Positions 39,691 to 46,367 of a stretch of DNA of 48,952 bases are shown here, piece after piece. The stretch is from Gemmatimonas phototrophica (lineage in GTDB: Bacteria > Latescibacterota > UBA2968 > UBA8231). Each line of letters opens with the position of its first letter. Within the stretch, counting starts at the first letter, position 1. Below the pieces are notes generated by a model that was not told the DNA's origin, did not search any database, and saw only the letters and a program-made list of their open reading frames with translations. The DNA is taken from contig CAMAVQ010000013.1 of NCBI GenBank assembly GCA_945861755.1, forward strand, positions 1 to 48,952, in the 5' to 3' direction. A program made the position numbers and the translations under genes.

Positions 39691-39814
39691 ATAGCTAAGC
39701 CACCATCCGGCATGGAGAGGCCACCCTGCTGCGAGCCAGCCCCAAAAAAGGGCCTTGGGTCACTTAGGAAACAGACTGACATGCTGGCCGGAACTCCCAC
39801 CCCGTCAAGGGGCT

Positions 39815-39844
39815 AGTATAGTTCGCCTGACAGCGGCCTGTCAA
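39815..39844 (-). promoter_or_regulatory. Strong sigma-70 promoter of the MinD-GT9-E2 operon
   Basis: On the minus strand a perfect TTGACA, 18 bp and TATACT. Predicted start near 39808 leaves a leader of about 118 nt, in which no strong ribosome site is seen before the ATG. Confidence 0.65.
39828..39843. promoter_or_regulatory. Operator-like inverted repeat over the -35 element
   Basis: TGACAG, 4 bp, CTGTCA is a perfect 6-bp inverted repeat covering most of the -35 box and the adjoining spacer. A bound repressor would block polymerase. No candidate regulator is adjacent. Confidence 0.4.
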
Positions 39845-40014
39845 GGAATTTGTCGGTTGGTGCCTGCGTTCCATCGAGGACAGGGCAGCCGCCTCGCCGC
39901 CCCTATTGTTAGATCGGCAGCGATGGCCGAGGTTTAAACATAATCTGTGTCTCGGCTCACAATCTGCGCTAATTTTCGGGGTTTATTGTTCTCCACTTCA
40001 ACCAGGAGCAGCCC

Positions 40015-40470
40015 TTGTCAGCGTCGATCACCAGGGATTTCACCGCCACCACCTTTGTCGTCCGTGAGCATCGCACTCTGTTGTTATGGCACAACAAGAT
40101 CGAGGCCTGGCTGCCCCCAGGCGGCCATATCCATACCGACGAGTTGCCCGAAACCGCCGCGCTCAGGGAGGTGTTGGAGGAAACCGGTCTGGAGGTGGAA
40201 CTGCTTGGCGAGCAGGAAAGTTGGGGCCAGGTGCAGGTGCTCCGCACCCCCGCCTGCATCCTGCTCGAGAACATCAGCCCTGGCCACCAGCATATCGATT
40301 TGATCTACTTCGCGCGGGCCAAGGAAGGCGAACCCAGGATCAATACCCAGGAAAGCGCTGCGCTGCGCTGGTGTACTGCGGCAGAGCTGGAAAATCCCGA
40401 AATCGCCCCTGATATCCGCGTTCTCGGCTGCCGGGCCATCGCCGCCGTGGCCCACCAAGCCCGAGGTTAA
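40015..40470 (+). CDS. Nudix hydrolase
   Basis: 151 residues, TTG start after AGGAG. The Nudix box is complete: GGHIHTDELPETAALREVLEETGLEV, within residues about 40-65 (G-x5-E-x7-REV-x-EE-x-G). An N-terminal beta strand (RDFTATTFVVREHRTLLLWH) and a C-terminal strand-helix unit (ESAALRWCTAAELENPEI) fit the family. It cleaves a nucleoside diphosphate linked to another group; substrate unknown. The stop and the HDAC start are 3 bp apart. Confidence 0.9.
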   Translation: MSASITRDFTATTFVVREHRTLLLWHNKIEAWLPPGGHIHTDELPETAALREVLEETGLEVELLGEQESWGQVQVLRTPACILLENISPGHQHIDLIYFARAKEGEPRINTQESAALRWCTAAELENPEIAPDIRVLGCRAIAAVAHQARG

Positions 40471-40473
40471 GCC

Positions 40474-41421
40474 ATGGCACGAACGGCTTTTTTCTATCAT
40501 CCCGAATACCTGGACCACGAAGCAGGCCTCAATCATCCCGAACGGCCAGAACGGCTGCTCGCCATCATGGACGGACTGAAACACAGTTCCCTGCTCGACC
40601 ACTTGGAGGTGCGCCAACCGGCGCCCGCCTCGGTGCAGAGTCTGACCCGCATTCACTCCCCTGAGCACGTGGAGCACATTGCCCGGCTCAGCGCCCAGGG
40701 GCGGATGGTCTCCCTGGGTCCGGATACCAGTCTGAACGGGGCCACCTATCATGCCGCCGGCCTGGCAGCGGGGGCGGTGGTGAATGCCATTGACGTGGTG
40801 GCCTCGGGCGAAGTGGGCAACGCCTTCTGCGCCGTGCGTCCTCCCGGGCATCACGCCGAACGCGACCAGGCCATGGGGTTTTGCTACTTCAATAATGTGG
40901 CCATCGGTGCCAGGCACCTCCAGGAACACCATCAAATACAAAGAGTGGCGATCATCGACTGGGATGTCCATCACGGCAACGGCACCCAGCACAGCTTTGA
41001 GGAGGACCCTTCGGTCTTCTTTTTTAGCATCCATCAATTTGGCCCCTACTTCTACCCGGGGACGGGCGCCGCCCATGAGCAGGGTCGCGGTCCGGGTCTG
41101 GGCTATACCCTCAACGCCCCCATGCCCCCGGGCGCTAGGGACGCCGACTATCTGCGGGTCTTCCGCCAGGTGCTGCGGCCGGCCATGGACCGCTTCCGCC
41201 CCGAATTCATCCTGATCTCCGCCGGCTTTGACGCCCACCAGGCCGACCCCCTTGGGGAGATCGAGTTGAGTATCGAAGGATTTGCGGCATTGACGGCACA
41301 GGTGCGCAGTATGGCAGAGGATCAATGCCAGGGCCGGCTGGTGTCCATCCTAGAAGGTGGGTACGACCTGGAAGCCACCGCCGCCTCGGTGGAGGCTCAC
41401 CTGCAGGTACTGATGGCCTAG
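40474..41421 (+). CDS. Histone deacetylase-family (AcuC/APAH-like) deacetylase
   Basis: 315 residues, ATG with GAGG 7 nt upstream. Class II-type HDAC fold: HPERPERLLAI near the start, AVRPPGHHAERDQAMGFCYF with the catalytic His pair, DWDVHHGNGTQ and SAGFDAHQADPLG giving the zinc Asp-His-Asp set, then LEGGYDLEATA. Substrate may be an acetylated lysine, an acetylpolyamine or another amide; the sequence alone cannot decide. The TAG stop shares CTAG with the convergent methyltransferase gene. Confidence 0.92.
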   Translation: MARTAFFYHPEYLDHEAGLNHPERPERLLAIMDGLKHSSLLDHLEVRQPAPASVQSLTRIHSPEHVEHIARLSAQGRMVSLGPDTSLNGATYHAAGLAAGAVVNAIDVVASGEVGNAFCAVRPPGHHAERDQAMGFCYFNNVAIGARHLQEHHQIQRVAIIDWDVHHGNGTQHSFEEDPSVFFFSIHQFGPYFYPGTGAAHEQGRGPGLGYTLNAPMPPGARDADYLRVFRQVLRPAMDRFRPEFILISAGFDAHQADPLGEIELSIEGFAALTAQVRSMAEDQCQGRLVSILEGGYDLEATAASVEAHLQVLMA

Positions 41422-42119
41422 GGTTTGGTAAAGGTGTGAATGTGCACCTGGTGTTCGAGGGACTTCCAGCGCACCGGGTGTATCTCGACCTGATGCCCAT
41501 AGCCCTGCTGCTCCAGCATGGCCACGAAGTGCCCGGCCGCCGGCCGTTGGGGATCAGCCAGGTAGAACCGTCCTCCCGGAAGCAGCAAATGGTGCAGCAC
41601 CCCGTTCAGGTAGGCGTGGTTCTTCTTCTCGTAGACGATATCGGCAGCCACCAGGCAAGACACCGGTAGTCCGGACGGATTCCGCCAGTCCAGATAGGCG
41701 GTGCCGTGCTGCACTCCCACCTGGTTGGCTCGGGCGTTGTGGGTGGCAAAAACCAGCGCCGTCTCGACAAAATCCGTGGCCTCCACTCTCCAGCCCAGCC
41801 GGGCCAGCGCCACCCCCACCAACCCGAGTCCACAACCCAGTTCCTTGGCCCCTCCAACCGGCGCCTCCAACTCTTGCTCGCAGAACCACTGGGCCAGGCC
41901 CACCGAGGAAGGCCAGAGTTCGGCCCAGTACGGGAACCGTTCGGTGCGCTGTCCCCCACGAGCCTCCTGGACAATCATCCGGTCCAGCAGCGCGTACCCG
42001 TCCTCCACCTCGGTGATGCGCAGCAACCCTTGGGGTCCCAGGTCCACCTCGGTCTCCTTGGTGCTGAACTTGGCGAGGGCCCGGCGCAGCTGCCGGTTGG
42101 TGTAGTGTTTCAGGGACAT
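41418..42119 (-). CDS. METTL20/21-like protein N-lysine methyltransferase
   Basis: 233 residues from ATG 42119; a TTG two codons upstream is possible, and neither has a good ribosome site. Family markers: FPYWAELWPSSVGLAQW, motif I ELGCGLGLVGVALARLG, VEATDFVETALVFATHN, YLDWRNP and VAADIVYEKKN (D-x-x-Y). These fit the Methyltransf_16 group that methylates lysines in, for example, ETF-beta and ribosomal proteins. It follows the nitrilase gene after 52 bp. Target protein unknown. Confidence 0.8.
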   Translation of the reverse strand: MSLKHYTNRQLRRALAKFSTKETEVDLGPQGLLRITEVEDGYALLDRMIVQEARGGQRTERFPYWAELWPSSVGLAQWFCEQELEAPVGGAKELGCGLGLVGVALARLGWRVEATDFVETALVFATHNARANQVGVQHGTAYLDWRNPSGLPVSCLVAADIVYEKKNHAYLNGVLHHLLLPGGRFYLADPQRPAAGHFVAMLEQQGYGHQVEIHPVRWKSLEHQVHIHTFTKP

Positions 42120-42171
42120 GGGCAAGGGGGGATGCGCGGGGCAGCGGCGCTGCCTGACGCGCCGGGTCTGT

Positions 42172-43179
42172 TCACAACCTGCCCTCCTCGGCGAGCCGTT
42201 TCTTCACTGCCTCGACGGCCCGGCTGTTCAGCTCCACCGTGTGGTTTTCGACGCCCTTGAGCTGCCCAGGGGGAAAGAATCTGTGCCCGTAGACCGGGTA
42301 CGCCTCACTGCGCAAATGGGCCAGGGTATGGTGACCGACGCGGCGCTGGCGCTCGTGGCGGAGGGCTTCGATATCGAGAGTGGCGACCACGATCTTCTCC
42401 CCCGGTCCGGGGTCGGCCTGGGCCAGGATACGGCCTTCGTAATCCACCACCATGCTGCCCCCCGGCCAGGAGAAAGGGGCATAGTGGCTGAGGGCGGCTC
42501 CCTGGTTGGCTGCCACTACATAGGCGGTATTCTCCAGGGCCCGGCAGCGGTTGACCACCGTCCACCAGTCCATGGGAGGTGTCGCACCCCAGGGGTCCAT
42601 GTAGGCCGACACCCGCACCAGAATTTCGGCGCCATTGGCGGTCAGCTGGCGCAGAACCTCGGGAAAGAGCCAATCGTAGCAGATGGCCACCCCGATGTTG
42701 CCTATAGGCGTGCGGGCCACGGGGAAGAGCTCTTCGTCATATCCTTCCAGGTCGTGGGGACTGGTGTGGGTCTCCCAGGGGAGCCAGGGATTGACCTTGC
42801 GGTATTTGTACAGCAATCCCTCGGGGCCGATCAGGCAGGTGGTATTGAAGACCCGGCCCGGCCAGCGGGGATCCTCTTCCAAGAAGGTGGCAGTCTGGAT
42901 GTAGACCCCCAGTTCCTTGGCTTTAGCGCAGTATTGCTCCGTGTGTTCGTTGGGTACCGGCAGGGTGAGTTTGGCCAGCAGTGCACGGGCGGTGGGGTAA
43001 ATTGGCGCGGCATGCCCGAATTCGGGGAACACCAGCAGTTTGATGTCCATGAAAGGGGAGTACCCCGCCACGGCCATGTCGATCATCTCCAGCATCCGGG
43101 AGGTGTTGCGGGCAATTTCGCTCCGCTCCCGGGGATTGGGCTGGTCTACCTGGCAGGCGGCGGTTCCGTAACGCAGCAT
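42172..43179 (-). CDS. Carbon-nitrogen hydrolase (nitrilase superfamily amidase)
   Basis: 335 residues from ATG 43179, 8 bp after the xdhC stop; longer in-frame extensions overlap xdhC and do not look coding. The Glu-Lys-Cys triad is seen in LLVFPEFG, LYKYRKVNPW and GVAICYDWLFPEV. Other family blocks: FNTTCLIGPEG, NRCRALENTAYVVAANQG and SMVVDYEGRILAQA. It hydrolyses an amide or carbamoyl-amine. With XdhC and MocA next to it, a purine or N-heterocycle pathway is possible. Confidence 0.9.
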   Translation of the reverse strand: MLRYGTAACQVDQPNPRERSEIARNTSRMLEMIDMAVAGYSPFMDIKLLVFPEFGHAAPIYPTARALLAKLTLPVPNEHTEQYCAKAKELGVYIQTATFLEEDPRWPGRVFNTTCLIGPEGLLYKYRKVNPWLPWETHTSPHDLEGYDEELFPVARTPIGNIGVAICYDWLFPEVLRQLTANGAEILVRVSAYMDPWGATPPMDWWTVVNRCRALENTAYVVAANQGAALSHYAPFSWPGGSMVVDYEGRILAQADPGPGEKIVVATLDIEALRHERQRRVGHHTLAHLRSEAYPVYGHRFFPPGQLKGVENHTVELNSRAVEAVKKRLAEEGRL

Positions 43180-43187
43180 CGCCGGGC

Positions 43188-44273
43188 TCAGGGCTGGGGT
43201 TCTATGGTTTTGGTCTTCCAGCGCTTGATGGCGCCGCGGCGCACCCGGATCAGTTCGGCAACCACGCTGACGGCGATCTCCTCGGGCGTGTCGGCACCGA
43301 TGTTCAAGCCCACTGGAGCGTAGATCTGGTCCAGCCGCTGGCGCGCCCCTCCCCGCTCTTCGAGACGTTGCCACAAGAGCAGTTTCTTGCGTTCACTACC
43401 CAGCATGCCGATATAGCAGGCCGGGGTGCGGATGGCCTGCTCAATGACCACCTCGTCGTGCTGGTGGCCCCGGGTGGCGGCGATGACATAGGACTGCTTG
43501 TCGATCGGCAACTCGGCGAACACCCGCTCCATGTCGCCCACCACCCACTGGGCTGCTTCCGGATGCCGCCTGGCATTGGCGAACTGGGGCCTGTCGTCGA
43601 CCATCACCACCCTGAATCCCACCTGGGCCGCCAAGCGGCAGACCTGCCCGCCCACATGGCCGCCGCCAAAGATGTAAAGCATCGGCGGCGGGAGAAAAGG
43701 TTCAATGAAGAGTTCGACCTGCCCGGCCAGCTCAGGTGCAGTTTCAATCACTGCGGTCCCATTCCGGCCCTGACCGATGAGGCTTTCGGCCTGCGCCACC
43801 GCCCACTGGTCCAGGTCTGCAGCACCCAGGGTTCCCAGCCAGGGACGGCCGGTCACCACCAGCAGCTTGGGGATCTCCCCCCCCGGCGTCCCCAACGCGC
43901 TGACCAGGGCGCAGGCCCGGCGCTCCTGGCGTGCCCGCACTATTTCGGGATAGAGATCCGGGTTGCCCACCGGTTCGGTGAGGATACGCAAGCTGCCCCC
44001 ACAGTTGAGTCCGCCCTCTCCGGCCTGTTCCTCGGTGAGGGTGAAGCGGCTGAGCTCAGCTTGCTGCGTCATGATCACCTGGCTGGCAAGGCTGAGAATT
44101 TCTGCCTCCAGGCAACCGCCGCCAATGGTCCCCAGCACCTGGCCGTCCTCTGCCACCAGCATCTTGGCCCGGTCGCTCATGGGGATGGACCCGCTGCTCC
44201 AGACCAGCGAGGACAGCGCGCCGCGTTGTCCGCTGGTCTGCAGGGCGACTACTGCTTCGAGCACCTCATCCAT
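43188..44273 (-). CDS. XdhC/CoxI-family molybdenum hydroxylase maturation protein
   Basis: 361 residues from ATG 44273, which overlaps the mocA stop by 8 bp (ATGGATGA). N-terminal XdhC/CoxI domain with GTIGGGCLEAEI, EGGLNCGGSLRIL; C-terminal Rossmann domain FGGGHVGGQVCRLAAQVGF, VDDRP, then IAATRGHQHDEVVIEQAI and YIGMLGSERK. XdhC inserts sulfurated Mo cofactor into hydroxylases such as xanthine dehydrogenase. The hydroxylase genes are not in this window. Confidence 0.92.
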   Translation of the reverse strand: MDEVLEAVVALQTSGQRGALSSLVWSSGSIPMSDRAKMLVAEDGQVLGTIGGGCLEAEILSLASQVIMTQQAELSRFTLTEEQAGEGGLNCGGSLRILTEPVGNPDLYPEIVRARQERRACALVSALGTPGGEIPKLLVVTGRPWLGTLGAADLDQWAVAQAESLIGQGRNGTAVIETAPELAGQVELFIEPFLPPPMLYIFGGGHVGGQVCRLAAQVGFRVVMVDDRPQFANARRHPEAAQWVVGDMERVFAELPIDKQSYVIAATRGHQHDEVVIEQAIRTPACYIGMLGSERKKLLLWQRLEERGGARQRLDQIYAPVGLNIGADTPEEIAVSVVAELIRVRRGAIKRWKTKTIEPQP

Positions 44274-44880
44274 GTTCTTGGTCCTGGTGGCGCTGCAGCA
44301 CCTGCTGGTAATCGGCGGGGGTATCCAAATCCTCCAGGACACCGCTGTCCCCGACCGGCACCTCGAGGGTGTCGTCGCCGTGAGCCCGAGTTACCGTATT
44401 GAGACCCTGGTCAGGAGCAAGTGCCATGATCTCCTCAGCATAGCGGCGGTGGATGAGCAAGGGGTGGCCGCGACGGCCCTGGTAGGTGGGGATGAGAATG
44501 CCCTTGGTGGACCTGGCGGCCGCACTGAGCAAGGGATCGAGGGCGGCGGTGAGCCGGGGTTGGTCGCCGAGGCAGATGAGGTACGCAGCGGCCGGTCCGA
44601 CGAAGCGCAGGCCGCACTGGACCGAGGTGGACATGCCCAACTGATAATCGGCATTAAAGACGCATTGCACCGGCCGACCGGCCAACACCTCCACAACCTC
44701 CGCTGCCCGGTGTCCCACCACCACCACCACTTGTTCCACTCGGCTGCAGAGCTGGTCTACGACGGACTCTACCAGGCAACGGTCTCCCAAAGGCAGCAAC
44801 TGCTTAAACGCCCCCATACGGGTCGCCAGACCTGCGGCCAGGACGATGCCGGCCGGGGTATTTGCTTCGTTCTCTTGCAT
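44266..44880 (-). CDS. mocA: Molybdenum cofactor cytidylyltransferase-like NTP transferase
   Basis: 204 residues. MobA/MocA-type transferase: GIVLAAGLATRMGAFKQLLPLG at the start, VVVVVGHRAAEVVEVL, LGMSTSVQCGL, CLGDQPRL, IPTYQGRRGHPLLI and DLDTPADYQQVL near the end. It uses CTP to make molybdopterin cytosine dinucleotide for xanthine dehydrogenase-type enzymes. Translationally coupled to xdhC. There is no ribosome site before the ATG, and a promoter lies 9 nt upstream, so the mRNA may be leaderless. Confidence 0.88.
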   Translation of the reverse strand: MQENEANTPAGIVLAAGLATRMGAFKQLLPLGDRCLVESVVDQLCSRVEQVVVVVGHRAAEVVEVLAGRPVQCVFNADYQLGMSTSVQCGLRFVGPAAAYLICLGDQPRLTAALDPLLSAAARSTKGILIPTYQGRRGHPLLIHRRYAEEIMALAPDQGLNTVTRAHGDDTLEVPVGDSGVLEDLDTPADYQQVLQRHQDQEHG

Positions 44881-44889
44881 CTGGAGTAG

Positions 44890-44918
44890 ATTCTAAAGGG
44901 CCCCCATTGGAGTGTCAA
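44890..44918 (-). promoter_or_regulatory. Promoter of mocA-xdhC, probably leaderless
   Basis: On the minus strand TTGACA, 17 bp, TAGAAT. The -35 covers the stop codon of the upstream flavoprotein gene, and the -10 ends 9 nt before the mocA ATG, leaving a leader of only about 2-3 nt. Confidence 0.6.
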
Positions 44919-46147
44919 CCGCCGCGGCCGGCCACCGCCCCGCTGGCCCAGGCCCATTGCAGATTGAAGCCGCCCAAGTCCCCGTGTACATCTAGCAACT
45001 CACCAGCCAGGTACAGGCCTGGGACCAGATACGACTCCAAGGTGACCGGATCGACTTCGTTGGTGTGAATCCCGCCGATCGTCACTTCGGCGTGGTCAAA
45101 ATCGCGGGGCTGAGTCACCTGCACCGCCCAACTGGTCAGCAGTCTGGCCAGCTCCCAGCGCTGGGCCTTGGGGACGCGGCCCACCGGCTGATCCGGGGCG
45201 GCCCGCAGCTTGAAAAGCAGCGGCCCCACCAGCTTGCCGTGCAGTAGGCCGGTGAAACTGAAAGCCAACCCGCGCTGCGGATGGCGCTCCCAGCGTTTCT
45301 TGAGTATCTCGCTTACCTGCTCCGGGGATTGGCCGGGGAAGAGGTTGATTGTCAGCTCCAATGGCCCTCGCTCCAGGAAAGGTACAACCCGGGCACTGAG
45401 GTTGAGGATAGTGAAACCAGAAACCCCGTACGGCGTGAAGAGCAGGTCATCGGTATCGATCGCCTGACGGCCTTTGCCCAGCGCCACCCGAACCTCGGCC
45501 CAGACTTTGACCCCTTGGGCTGGACGTAGATACTCGTCGGGGCTGAGCAGGGGCACCAAACCGGGCAGGAGTTGGGTGGCGCGGTGGCCAAACCCCTTGG
45601 CCAGCTCCAGCCCGCTGCCGTCGGCGCCTAGTTTGGGCACGCTGATGCCGCCGCTGGCCAACACCAGTCGCCGTCCCGCCCAGGAACGGCCATCCCGGCT
45701 GTCCACGACAAAGCCAGTTTCGGCCCGGACAGCCCGGCAGATCTTTGCCCCTTTCACCACCTCCACGCCCAACTGGCCCAAGCGGTCCTCCAGCAGATCC
45801 ACCACCGCCTGCGCCTGGTCCGAGGTGGGAAAGAGGCGGCCTCGCTTCTCCTCCTTGACTTCGAGACCCAGGTCGCGGAAAAATGTCAGGGTCTCCTGGA
45901 GAGGGAATGCCCGCAATACCTGCCGAACAAAATGCGGCTGAGTGCCGTGGTAGTGCTCCGGGTCATCGGCATCTCGGTTGGTCAGGTTGCAGCGTCCATT
46001 GCCGGCGATGAGCACCTTGCGGCCCAACTGCTGGTTGCCTTCCAACAGGACGGTCTGTTGGCCCGCTTCGGCACTGCTGATGGCGGCCAGAATCCCGGCC
46101 GCCCCGCCCCCTACCACGAGGGCATCCCATGTCTTAGGGCCTGTCAA
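44915..46147 (-). CDS. BaiN/HI0933-like FAD/NAD(P)-dependent oxidoreductase
   Basis: 410 residues. HI0933-like flavoprotein: ALVVGGGAAGILAAISSAEAG, LGRKVLIAGNGRCNLTNRD (family signature), LFPTSDQAQAVVDLL, LASGGISVPKLGADGSG, the insertion domain LLFTPYGVSGFTILNLSA, and at the end GGIHTNEVDPVTLES, LYLAGELLDVHGDLGGFNLQWAWASG. Length normal. Reduces or oxidises an unknown small molecule, and some members act on bile-acid or aminoacetone-type substrates. No clear ribosome site precedes the ATG. Confidence 0.9.
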   Translation of the reverse strand: MTGPKTWDALVVGGGAAGILAAISSAEAGQQTVLLEGNQQLGRKVLIAGNGRCNLTNRDADDPEHYHGTQPHFVRQVLRAFPLQETLTFFRDLGLEVKEEKRGRLFPTSDQAQAVVDLLEDRLGQLGVEVVKGAKICRAVRAETGFVVDSRDGRSWAGRRLVLASGGISVPKLGADGSGLELAKGFGHRATQLLPGLVPLLSPDEYLRPAQGVKVWAEVRVALGKGRQAIDTDDLLFTPYGVSGFTILNLSARVVPFLERGPLELTINLFPGQSPEQVSEILKKRWERHPQRGLAFSFTGLLHGKLVGPLLFKLRAAPDQPVGRVPKAQRWELARLLTSWAVQVTQPRDFDHAEVTIGGIHTNEVDPVTLESYLVPGLYLAGELLDVHGDLGGFNLQWAWASGAVAGRGG

Positions 46148-46186
46148 ACGGAGGTTGTTCCCAGATTTAAGATTCTTAAAAATAGA

Positions 46187-46215
46187 AAGATATCGCCCAT
46201 TTTGTCCCGTGTCAA
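46187..46215 (-). promoter_or_regulatory. Promoter of the BaiN-like gene
   Basis: On the minus strand TTGACA, 17 bp, TATCTT, about 40 bp before the start codon. It is back to back with the plus-strand promoter at 46233. Confidence 0.5.
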
Positions 46216-46232
46216 TCAGCCAGCCGGCCTCC

Positions 46233-46261
46233 TTGACACTCTAGAGATAAATGCCTATTTT
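46233..46261 (+). promoter_or_regulatory. Promoter of the 779-residue glycosidase-like gene
   Basis: TTGACA, 17 bp, TATTTT. The transcript would carry a leader of about 100 nt. Confidence 0.6.
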
Positions 46262-46367
46262 CGATATCTGCTTTTGTGCGACTATCTGCATGCGCTAAAA
46301 AGCGGTTACCCTTCCCTCGCACCACCTTGCCTTTCCTCCGGAAATCCTACAGGAGCCAGAGAGATTT

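Larger units (their letters stand above)
39691..40014. other. 324-bp divergent intergenic region
   Basis: No gene seen. It holds the minus-strand promoter at 39815-39844 with a roughly 118-nt leader toward the MinD-like gene, and an inverted repeat over its -35. On the plus side an A/T-rich stretch (39936-39990) probably carries the nudix-HDAC promoter, but no clear -35/-10 pair could be chosen. Confidence 0.6.

Noticed and set aside
43180-43374. 65-residue N-terminal extension of the nitrilase
   Set aside because: It overlaps xdhC, is Arg/Pro-rich and unlike the family; the domain begins at ATG 43179.
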